Positions 35,672-45,606 of a stretch of DNA of 64,000 nt are shown here, one piece after another. This stretch comes from Rhynchospora pubera (Eukaryota; Streptophyta; Magnoliopsida; Poales; Cyperaceae). Positions within the stretch are counted from its first letter, which is position 1; the number at the start of each line of letters is the position of its first letter. The translations under genes were made by a program, and so were the position numbers. The stretch lies in the NCBI GenBank assembly GCA_028095005.1, contig CM051459.1:42476257-42540256 (forward strand), written 5' to 3'. The notes below the pieces were generated by a model, which ran no database searches, was not told where the DNA came from, and worked only from the letters and a program-made list of their open reading frames with translations.

Positions 35672-36479
35672 GTCTATATGCACTACTAGAATGCAACTTA
35701 TCTTCAACATCAATAGGCGTCCCTATTTCGACATGAAAAGCCCTTTACGTCCAATTAGCGACACTATCTAAGGGACCCCGATAATCTAGCCCCGAACACT
35801 AAACATCTGGATCAGACGGTCGCTAATTAATTTACTACGTCCTTAATTCTGGGTTGCTACAACAACGCAAGTGTTCTCGTTTGATGGCTGATTCGGTGGT
35901 TAAGTGCATTGCTACTTAGAGTTTACCTTGTCGTTATGCTGACGCCTTCACTCAGCGACCCAGATAATATATTGTCAAAGTTTGGTGGGTCCCAAATTCG
36001 ATTACAGTCAGTATGGTGACATTGTTAATTACCGACCCTGATAATATATCGTGGGGCCCACCGTCAGAATTTAGTAGGGACCATAGTATATTCTTGTATG
36101 TGCGCGTTGCTATTAATTTGAATCCAGGGCGTCGTTAGAGCGACGCAACTATTAATATCCGTATCAATTTCATTTATATAGTCATTCAATTCTTCTCGTA
36201 CCAATTAGGTACAATTACTATTTTATTCATATTATTTTAATCCATCACAGATATTTGCAAATCACAAGCATACATATATTCATATTGTATCAAAAAAAGA
36301 TCACACAATCGAGCACAAAATCTAATTGAATTCATAAATTTTATTTCATTAAAAAGAAAATCAACATCCAATACATTAATTAGAAATAACCAAATAACAA
36401 ATATTCTGATACAAATCAGAGTTTTATACATAAGAGCATGACAATCTAAGTATGCCACGATGAAGTCTTTCTACCTTAA

Positions 36480-38812
36480 ATTCTGAAAACCATCCATATA
36501 CTCTTGATCAACTTGCTCGTGCAGTAAAGCCGTGAATTCTCCAGGAGAAACTTGCTCGTGCAAATTGCTTGTGGATGCTGCAACGGGTCCTATTGAACTG
36601 TTGTTGCTGACATGTGGTGGTGCAATATGTTGCTGAAAAATTGATCAAAACATGAAACCAAGCAACTCAATCAATAAAGTTAAACAAAACTATAAAAAAA
36701 TTGTCCAAACCAGATGGTCGGTGGACACAAGGCTCTGACTAGGTGCTGTTGTGTACCCTTAGAGATCCATATCTCAGTGACACAAGAGAAAGTAGAAAAT
36801 TTAACTAAATCTTTTGAAAAATGCAGGTGGATTTACACATCAGTTTGGTTTGTTATGCCATCAGCCATTAGCTTAACAAAAAACTAGATCATCTACCTTG
36901 AAATTTGTTGTCTCGGTGATTAACAGGCAACAATTAATTCTTAGAATAGCCTTGCAAAAATCTGACTCAGTCTTGCAAAAATTGATGAAAACTGAGCCCA
37001 TTTGATGGAAACAATTTCTATCACAATAAATATTGGTACTTACCATAATGTTTATTGGTGTGGATTGGCTAAGTCTTGCAAAAATCTGACTAAACATCAG
37101 CTGGTTTGTTGCCTCATTTCTCTCTTGCTTTGCATGGTCTTTGGCTCGTTCTTCAGCATATCTTTGCTAATGCTCCTCGAGTAATTTCTGAACCTCTTCT
37201 TTGGTGTACATTTTTGATGCAGAGGTTGTAGTAAAGGACAAATAGTTGGAGGGTCTAACACGTCTGTTTGTTGGTGTTGGCATCTCACTGTTTTCGAGCA
37301 AACTCCTAAATCCGTAAGTCCTTCTCTTGTTTGCTTCACAAGATGCAATCATAAACAATGCATCCTCAGTTTTGTCCTTGTACTCAAGATCCTGTTGCAA
37401 CTCATTTACCCGCTCTATGTAAATGTTCAAGGAATTATAAAATCAGATTTAAAGGTCACTGAATACAAATAGAATTTATAACAAATAATACAACATGAAA
37501 ACTAAATAGAATTTACACAATCAGATCATTTATCTAAATACACTAAATACTAATGACTAAATAACAATGAGTGTTAATAAGGTAGCAAGTTGAAAAGTTA
37601 TCTTACAAATATATATATTTGGGCATCATAAAAAAATACCAAGTTGTCAGATTGCATGGTATCTTCTCCCCCTTCCATCTCAGTTGTAGCATCATTATCT
37701 TGGGACGCATCGCTGCCATGACAAGTTTTCTTTTTCTTCTTAGGCACATGGAGGTGAATGTACAATTCTGTTTTAGTTGGATCTTTATCTGTATTATGAA
37801 TTGTTTTCTGTAGCAAAATGAAATCTATGTCAGATGTAGTCAATATAATCTATTTATCGAAATTCAATGAAATATATTAATATATTAATAAGAATAGCAT
37901 TGCTTCCCATGTTGATAAGCACTCTTACTTCCTCCACAGTGTTTGGCAACTTGTCCAGAGTTGACTCGGTTTTCTCTTGCATGCCCGCATTGTTTTTTAT
38001 ACTCCTCCGTACACCAGAGGTCACACAAAAGTGCCCAATTTTCAGCATTCTTACACCAATCAGGGACCTGTTGTTTCCACTTGTCAATGTCGTCACCAAA
38101 ATCTTCCTTGCATTTGTTACAGCATCGACCAAGCACCTTTTTAAACCTTTTTGAAGCGATTCTTTCCAAAACCTCTCGACACTTTCCAGGATTTTCAAGA
38201 CAGTCTGGCACATTAAGGCACCTCCACGCGTAGCAAGTCTGCACGACATTTTGGAACAGTACATATGATGGCACAAATAGTAATTTTTAAGATGATGGCA
38301 GGAACAATACATATGATCCAACAATACATTATTATCTAAGAATAGACATTTTGGAACAAATAGACATTTGATGACAGGAACAGTACATATGATGGCAGGA
38401 ACAATACAAATGATCCAATAAATTGACATTTTGGAACAATACATATGATCCAACAATACATTATTATCTAAGAAATGTTTATGGAGGATTCAACAAGTAG
38501 TCATTTTTAGCAAGTAAAGGATTCAAGATGTTACCAAAAACTGTTCCAGAACCAAAGCCTTAGCCTTGGCACTAAATTCGTGGAAGTTATTCCATGGGCC
38601 ATCAAAATTTTTCAGGACAATCTTGCAAATGGTGGTCAGAAGCTTTGTGCAATGCTAGTTGGCTCCTTTCTAGCACTTCTTCATCTCCCTTGACGTTTGA
38701 GTGCACTATTGGATTCATCCCTTTCAAGGACCTGCTCAATTTGGAGTTCTTCATTTTGTGTTGCATAGTTTGTGGGCCGACTTCTCCTCACTCCTGATTT
38801 GGTAACCATAAT
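36480..38812 (-). pseudogene. CACTA TnpA/Transposase_24-like gene, multi-exon and damaged
   Basis: The clearest exon is at 37885-38274. It holds the plant transposase (Ptta/En/Spm, Transposase_24) signature: VPDWCKNAENWALLCDLW, followed by a basic, Asn- and Arg-rich stretch and HCGGSKSAY. Downstream on the minus strand, 37097-37430 encodes a charged, Gln- and Glu-rich segment. An in-frame TAG interrupts it just after KEEVQKLLEEH, near 37167. A further exon-like stretch with a start codon lies near 38812. In active CACTA elements this protein class binds the subterminal repeats. The in-frame stop suggests the copy is dead, but exon borders were not fully resolved. Confidence 0.7.
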
Positions 38813-38915
38813 GGCTCGATCTGTGATAAGAAACAACATATCTATTAGAAAAGATTGCAGGCCTGATTACTATTAGAGGGAAAATAGTATAGAACAAGAG
38901 AGTTCTGCAAGAGAG

Positions 38916-40337
38916 TTGGACCCGGTACGCCTCAGACAGTTAGAACAAGAAGTAGTTGTTATATTGTGCGAGCCTGAAAGGTTTCTTCCACCAATATTTT
39001 TTCATAGTATGGGGCATCTCATCCTTCATGTTGCCTACGAGACTAGAGTGGGTGGCCCTGTGAATTGTCGATGGATGTATCCTGTCGAAAAGTATGCTCT
39101 ATCACGTTTTAAGATAATTTACCTTGTTACAGACCAATTACAATAAGTTCTTAACCACTGGAGCACGAGTTTAATTTAAACCTAACAAAGCTATTTGAAT
39201 CACATATAATCAATTAGTTCTAATCTTTATTGACACTTGTCAAATATACTCTTCTATAGGCGTATCAAAGAGGCGAGAAAAAGAGTCACCAATAAAGCAC
39301 GCGTGGAGGGGTCAATTGCCGAATTATATCTTACACATAAAGTATCTGATTATTGCAAGTCATATTTTGCCTTTGATTCCGGCTCAAGAGTTGTCGATTG
39401 TCCTATGGATGTCGATAGCATTATGGAAGCTCAGTTGTCCGTCTTCAGCTATCCAGGACATGCTCTTAGTCGAGGTGAAAAGTGAACATTAAGCCTCATG
39501 GATTTTGACAAGGTAAAACTCTGCGTCCTATACAATTGCCCTGAGATAAAGTCTTATCTAAAGTATAATTCAAACTTTAACTTAATGTTCATATCTTACT
39601 CTCGAGTACAAATTAATATACTTGATACATGCAACTAACATTAATTTCTTCTAATATTCTACAGGAGATATACCGAGCAAATCAAAAGGACGAGACTGTC
39701 GGCCAATGATAGAATTCTACAAAATATTGTAGATAAGGAGTTTCCTACATGGTTGAGAAAGACCGTTTTGGACGAGCATGATCCTAATCCTGGCATTAAA
39801 AGTCTATGTCTTGAACCAAGTCGAGAATATCAGTCTTATTGGGCATATGAAATTAATGGATTTGTTTTCCATACTAAAACTCATGGAAAAACTAAATCCA
39901 GAAATAATAGTGGGGTATGCATCAAAGGAGAGTCGGATGGTGGGGGAGAACTTGATTATTATGGAATTTTAGAGAAAATTGTTGAACTCACATATTGCGG
40001 AGTTGACAATAATAAAGTTGTCATTTTCAAGTGTCATTGGTTTGATGTAACAAATGGTGTCAAGATAGACAAAAAACATGGATTGGTTGAAGTCAAACAC
40101 AAATCTAAGCTCTTGCCTGATGAACCATTTGGATTAGCATCCCAAGCATTTCAAGTGTATTATCTTTCGTATCCATCGAAGAAGAGAAGTGACTGGTGGG
40201 TTGTATACAAGTGCAATAGAAAGCGACAGTTTTCTTCTGGTGATAGTAATCCAACTGAAGAAGACGACTTTTTTCAAGAAGACTCGACTAATCAGTTCGA
40301 TGGTTCGTTCGACGAAGGGTTGGACGTGCCTGATTAG
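38916..40337 (+). pseudogene. CACTA tnp2-type transposase, C-terminal part
   Basis: A DUF4218-like block lies at 38890-39146, with FHSMGHLILHV and GPVNCRWMYPVEKY. A second block at 39237-39485 ends in a segment with MDVDSIMEAQLSVFSYPG. A DUF4216-like block is at 39753-40337, with KCHWFDVTNGVK and WWVVYKCN, and ends in an acidic tail. The intervening stretches look like introns. The catalytic Transposase_21 part expected upstream is absent, and the opposite-strand gene occupies that place. The element therefore cannot encode a full transposase. Residues after 40337 remain acidic in another frame to about 40460, which suggests a premature stop. Confidence 0.82.
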
Positions 40338-40460
40338 TTGGCTCAACCAGGTATTGAGGACCTAGTTGACCCTGCTGAGCTCTCCAACTCATAACTAGCT
40401 GATCATGACATGTCAAGTGAGGAAGAGGATGACACTCATGGTACAAATTCAGATGACTGG

Positions 40461-41529
40461 TATATTTTATCATACCATATTACATTAGCAAAAATATAGT
40501 GTATGCTTGCATTCTTTTCGATTTGGCTTGCTTCTGTTGTATGAAGTAGAAGATATGACTAGTGATTAGGTTAATCTCCCGTCCAAAATCAAAACAATAA
40601 TATGGTTGCACAAACATGATAAGCCTTGCATCATTTATTTAAATTTTTCTTAGGTTGCATCCTTTACTGTGTGATATAATATATAAGAATTTTTAGTATC
40701 ATGCCACTTTATAAGAATGCATGTCCTACTAGTTTGGTATGTAATACTTATGACATTTTGTTTATGGGGTATCTACAGGTATTGGTGATTTACAGGAGTG
40801 TCAAACTAGTGCTAGAGATCATACCACGCACACATGCTCAATTGAGGTCATCATCGATATTTTTGATCAGTTTTGGGCTCATACTGTGCATTATTTTACT
40901 GTAGTGCAAATGCAAAGTTTGAACTTATGTTTCCTTACTCTTGATGTGTACTGTTTTGTAATGTTTACTTGATTCATGTAAATGCAAAGTTTGTACTGTT
41001 TTGTAATATTTATGTTTTAATTAATTCGGGTATTGGAAAATTTATAAATGTTGTGATGAATGGTATTGAAATGGATACACAACAGAGCACGAACAAGGAT
41101 ATGAATATATATTTTCATAAATGCGTCAGTACGCTGACACATCAGATTACCAAGTAATTTTACTTCGTTTATCAGCGTTCCTGTTGATACGTGTCCAACT
41201 AGAGATTCCAATTAATTTTAAGATTACACGCGCCTGAAAGAAGTAAATTACCGTCTCTGTTTGAAAATGATTTTGCGTCCCAACTAATATACGTCCCTCA
41301 GCATAAGTGTCAGAACACCGACGCGAATTAGATTCAGGTTTTGCGTGTCCCTCCACAGTAATCGATAGCGTATCTATCTAGAATATTTCTGTGTCTTAAC
41401 TAATCTGTATCGACCGAGTGACGCCTATTAAAAGTCCTCCATCCCGCTTTTTTATTTCTGCGTCCCTACTTGATTTTTGGACCCTAATACGTTAGTAGGC
41501 CCACGCAATAAAACGAAATTCTAGTAATG
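40461..41529. other. CACTA-2 right non-coding and subterminal region
   Basis: No further coding domain is seen. From about 41270 the sequence carries subterminal motifs (gcgtccc, ggaccc) similar to those near 35690-36080. Confidence 0.6.
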
Positions 41530-42118
41530 ATGTTCACCTTGTTTGCTGTATATATTCACTTTATATTTAGCGATGGCAGAGATGGCAAAACTGCAGATGG
41601 CAGTCATCATTCCTGTATTTCTCAAGTCACGCAATTATTCCAAATTATATATACATAAATAAATAATATATTTTGTATGGTATATGTTAAATAATAATAT
41701 ACGTGTATTAATATTGAAACATAAGAGCCATATCATGCATTTATTTCTTATATAACTCTTTGTATTCCTGCCGCACACGTACAAAATGAAACTAAAGTAT
41801 AGAAGATGATAAATATATACTTCATCGTCTTAATCAAACTATTAATACACGTATAAGAACGGAATTAACTAAAGAAAAAGAAAGATCTTCATTTTTTTCT
41901 TTCCATAAGTGTTTTTTTCTTAATGTTTTAATCTAATGAGGGTAATTTAGGGATTTTTTTTAATTTTAGAGTGGTATATCTCTAATTAGCTATACTTTGG
42001 GAGGAATTAATGGCATAAAACTAATTTTGACAATATTACATTGACATATTTCTAATTAGCTATTTAAGAATGACATTTCTCAAATTTGTCAATTTATGTA
42101 ATGGTATAAATCTAATTA

Positions 42119-42388
42119 TTCCTAATTTTAATGGCTTGCCCAGCATAAATGCTTAATTTAGTTACAGTCTTCTAAATTTATATCTAGGTGTTAATTAAAT
42201 AATATTTATGTATAAGTGCGTGGTACCAAATTTAGAAGAAATGTAACAACTGGATCTTCCATGATTTTTCGATTTTCCATATTAATTCTACATAAAATGC
42301 TTTTATCAACTTTTGTTCATAAAGAATTGGCCCTTTTTTGTGAGGTTAGTTGGCGAAAGTCAACCGATCGACAAAATTTTATTAATAA
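42119..42388. other. Intergenic sequence
   Basis: Nothing recognisable. It lies between the foldback element and the hAT element. Confidence 0.4.
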
Positions 42389-43121
42389 CAAAGGTTTAAA
42401 TAGCGGCCGTAGCGGCCGCCGGCCGCCGGCCGCTATAGCGGCGAGATAGCAGAATTAGGTGCCAGAACGTTACCACGCTACAAATTTAGCGCAGTATAGC
42501 GAATGATAGCGCCCATATAGCGGGGATTTAGCCGGACAATATTGCCTAATAGCGGGACAAAATCGTCGTAACAGTGTGCAATACACTGAATGTTACCATG
42601 AGTTGGTTCCGCCGATCAAAATCGAGACTTCTTCATATTCAATTTTCGATTAAATCATTTGGATTTCCTTTTTCGTTGGTGACCTAGATGAGTCGTAAAT
42701 CAAGAAGGGGACGGAGAGATGAATCTGACCAGTGGGCCATCTATATTGATGGTACGAATTTAATAAATGGACTGTAGCGAGCTTTGTTCTATCTTTTTGT
42801 TTGTTTTTTTTTTAATTTGTTTCGCATAACTAGGCCACGGTCCACGGAATCCAATATATCAATATACCTAACATTATACATTAATATTTACATTATTAAT
42901 AGAATTTTATTATGTTGTATACTATATATAAGTAATGTATTATAATATATATATATACCTTATAAGTAATAATTATAATAACTATAACATAAATTATAAG
43001 AATTGTACACAATAATATGTATAAATAATAGGTGTTTTGTGTTATTTATATATACGGCATAATATCCGCTATGATATTGGCATGTCCGTGACGAATCCGC
43101 TATCCGCTATTTAAACTTTTG
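42389..43121. mobile_element. Non-autonomous hAT-like element with TAGCGG repeats
   Basis: 733 bp. The left end is CAAAGGTTTAAATAGCGG and the right end as reverse complement is CAAAAGTTTAAATAGCGG. Flanking octamers are attaataa (42381-42388) and attaacaa (43122-43129), a 7-of-8 match that fits the 8-bp target duplication of hAT elements. The left end carries a GC-rich palindromic run of cggccg units (about 42403-42435) and many dispersed tagcg/ccgcta motifs. No transposase is encoded. Confidence 0.75.
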
Positions 43122-43388
43122 ATTAACAAAATAAAAAGCGATTTCTAGATTGTTACATTAAATAAGAGAATAAAATATACAAAGAAAACGTTTAAAATAT
43201 ATCTATAATTACCTAATGTATGTAAACTAAAACAATCATATCAGCATAATGTTTTGGCCTCTTCCGCACACAGTTACTTATTATTACAATGTAAAGTGTG
43301 TGGTTGTGCGCATGCCACAAAGATTAATTTGTAAATTACCAACCTAATCACAAAATATAACCGAACGTCTATTTTCCCTAATTAGGCT

Positions 43389-43399
43389 TCAAATATATG
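43389..43399 (+). promoter_or_regulatory. Possible TATA box of the third PR-1 gene
   Basis: caaatatatga lies about 35-40 bp upstream of the ATG. It is the only TATA-like string close to the start, and a weak match. Confidence 0.4.
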
Positions 43400-43431
43400 A
43401 CCTAATAGCTGAAAAAAGCTGTTGTTGAGAG

Positions 43432-43917
43432 ATGGACCGAAACAAATCCAACCTAACTTTCTTGCTTTTCCTCTCTTCTCTCCTCGCCATCACTATCGCT
43501 CAAAATTCCGTTCAAGACATCATCAAAGCCCACAATGAAGTGCGTGCTGAGGTCAACCTCCCACCACTTAGATGGAGCAAGAAGCTCGCGCGCTATGCAA
43601 GAACCTATGCCAAGAAGCGAGTTAGTGATTGCCGGACAGTGCACTCTGGTGGGGTCTTTGGTGAAAATTTGTTTTGGGGCAATCCCGGAGGCCTTTATCT
43701 CATCGATGCCGTATACAGATGGGCAGAGGAGAAGCAATTCTATGACTACAAAACTAACAAGTGTGTGGCAGGGCAAAAATGCGGGCATTATACGCAGCTT
43801 GTATGGGCTAGAACACTGCGTGTTGGTTGTGCAAAAGAGACATGCCACAATGGAGATGATTTCATGATATGCAGCTATTCACCGGCAGGTAACATCAAAG
43901 GACAAAAACCATACTAA
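43432..43917 (+). CDS. PR1: Pathogenesis-related protein 1-like (CAP domain), divergent copy
   Basis: Intronless, 161 aa, the same length as the tandem pair but clearly diverged. The signal peptide is residues 1-23, with cleavage predicted after TIA, giving a mature N-terminal Gln (QNSVQD) as in many PR-1 proteins. CAP residues H34, E78 (GENL) and H119 (CGHYTQ) are present. Six cysteines are at 67, 111, 117, 133, 138 and 147. The C-terminal 11 residues are PAGNIKGQKPY after CSYS, again fitting the CAPE motif. It lies about 17 kb from the tandem pair, in the same orientation. Its flanks do not match theirs. It is probably an older paralogue of the same cluster. Confidence 0.95.
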   Translation: MDRNKSNLTFLLFLSSLLAITIAQNSVQDIIKAHNEVRAEVNLPPLRWSKKLARYARTYAKKRVSDCRTVHSGGVFGENLFWGNPGGLYLIDAVYRWAEEKQFYDYKTNKCVAGQKCGHYTQLVWARTLRVGCAKETCHNGDDFMICSYSPAGNIKGQKPY

Positions 43918-44635
43918 ACTAGATTCTCATGAACCGATTTAGAGGTAATAGCCTAATAGGGGGGTTCTTTCTCCAAGTACAAGCCATGCTGCATTTTTGT
44001 TTTTTTTTTTTTGTAAATTAGATACGATTTTTGTTGATAAATAAGATTTTATGAAAGGAGATGTTATGTATTTTGTCGGCGAATATCCACTAGGACAATT
44101 TTGAATATATGACAATTTTATGCCTGACATTGTATGTGATTTAATAGAAAAATTGTGAATGTTGTTGCTTTGGCAGGATTCCAGTGAAATATTCTCTTAT
44201 TATGATATTCACCATTTATATATTTCTATTAATCACAGATACCATTTAAAGTAAGGTAAGTGATTTTAAACTAATGAAATTATTTAATTTATCTATTAGG
44301 AAGAGCCGCACATGTCTGTGTCTTGTTACATTGTTACAATAACATTAGTTTTCCATATATCTAAACAGGGCCTTAAATTATCGAGTTAAAGGCCCATTTA
44401 TTTTTGCATGTAAACGCTTTCGGCCCATACGATCAGAATTTTGTTTTTTCTCTTTCGCCGTCTCTTCTTGACTTCTTCTTCTGTTTGCTGTTATGCTCGT
44501 CAACAAATGATTGACCACATCCACTCATCATTATTATGATCGGGATCCATGGTTAATAATCATGTTATAGCATGATTAATTATATTGACGATAAATTTAT
44601 TTGGTAAAGGTGAAGTGGTTAGAAATTTAATTATA
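43918..44635. other. Intergenic sequence downstream of PR-1
   Basis: No gene is seen. The last 60 bp (about 44575-44635) repeat at about 55328-55387 on the far side of the Helitron, so the Helitron entered a local repeat. Confidence 0.5.
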
Positions 44636-44664
44636 CTAGGTGTCTCATCGCGCTTCGCGCGATG
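44636..44664 (-). terminator. Helitron C 3' hairpin and CTAG terminus
   Basis: On the plus strand the sequence ctaggtgt is followed by catcgcgc-ttc-gcgcgatg. Read on the minus strand this is the subterminal stem-loop that marks the end of rolling-circle transposition, then CTAG. This is a transposition signal and not a proven transcription terminator. Confidence 0.8.
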
Positions 44665-45606
44665 CAGTTTCGTCTGCGAGGTATGAACGTGCTATATTAC
44701 AAATTATCTACTGATTGAATATGCTACATTACAGAAAGATCCAGTAGTTTAATTTGATAGATGTTGCAAGGTTTACACAGACAGAGCATGGTTCATAGAG
44801 TAAGCATATTATTTGGTGTTATAGGCATTCAACTGGATGCGGTGTGATAGATCATACCACCAGCATAGCAAACAGACATCATAGTTGAAGTTCTATAACA
44901 ACCTAAGAAGTGGATAGGCCGCATAGATTTTTTTTTAGCCATACATACTGGTACTACAACGAAGCTCAAAATGTTGCCTCCCTGGCTTCGTACAGGCATC
45001 ATATCTTGTCTATTCCTTAGTGGATCACAAAAGAGAGGTGGCTATCTCCATAGACACCAAAGACTCCAAAATATTTCCAGACACATAGTTTAGTTGCTAG
45101 TTAGTTGGGCTGAAAAAAAAGGCAGAAAGAGGTTATATCTCACCTAAGATATTTTTTTTACATATATATGTATATATGTATTTACATATATAAGGATATA
45201 TATATTTTTTTATGTGTTGAGCAGTACTAAGCACGACTGTTTGAATTTGTGAATAGAGAATCACTTTCTTACTGGATGAAGCTCTATTTAGGTTGTTTAT
45301 GCTGGTGTTTGACCGAGTAATACAAAATATGTTGCATGAAATATCCATATGCACGTTTATATTCTATGGTCCAGATATGGTGGGAATTTTTTTTAGAGAT
45401 GTAAGGGTTGTGTCTGATGTGAGCTCACCTGTGCTGGGCGGCAGCAGCACCGTGCTGGTTTGGCAGCGGTGGTGTTTCTTTATGTTCCAATGGTTGTGAT
45501 GTCTGTGGCGCTTTTTCTGGACAGTGCTGTGGGGGGGCTGCTGACGATTCACTGTTGGAGGAAATACTTTGATTAAGAATGGAGTATGGTAGTATAGAAT
45601 AAAGAG
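44665..45606. other. Helitron C 3' non-coding region
   Basis: No coding domain is recognised. AT-rich, with a (TATA)n-like patch at about 45158-45215. Confidence 0.5.

Larger units (their letters stand above)
35681..41529. mobile_element. CACTA (En/Spm) element 2
   Basis: The left end is CACTACTAGAAT. The right end as reverse complement is CATTACTAGAAT, so one terminus carries a C-to-T change. A perfect 3-bp target duplication atg flanks it (35678-35680 and 41530-41532). Subterminal regions at about 35690-36180 and 41270-41515 carry GTCCC/GGGAC-rich motifs. It encodes parts of two transposase-type genes in convergent orientation, described separately. It is 5,849 bp long and inserted 9 bp from the solo LTR. 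Confidence 0.93.
32211..42118. mobile_element. Foldback/long-TIR element split by two later insertions
   Basis: The left arm (about 32211-32724) is an imperfect inverted repeat of the right arm (35672-35680 plus 41530-42118). Matching landmarks are the block from ctgccatc to taaatataaagtg, present left and inverted right, and outer units of type aattagntttatnccat. The arm sequence tgaacatatagac on the left pairs with gtctatatgttca. That string is regained on the right only when the solo LTR and CACTA-2 are removed. The intact element would be about 1.1 kb. No transposase or clear target duplication was found, so the superfamily is open and the outer ends are approximate. Confidence 0.7.
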
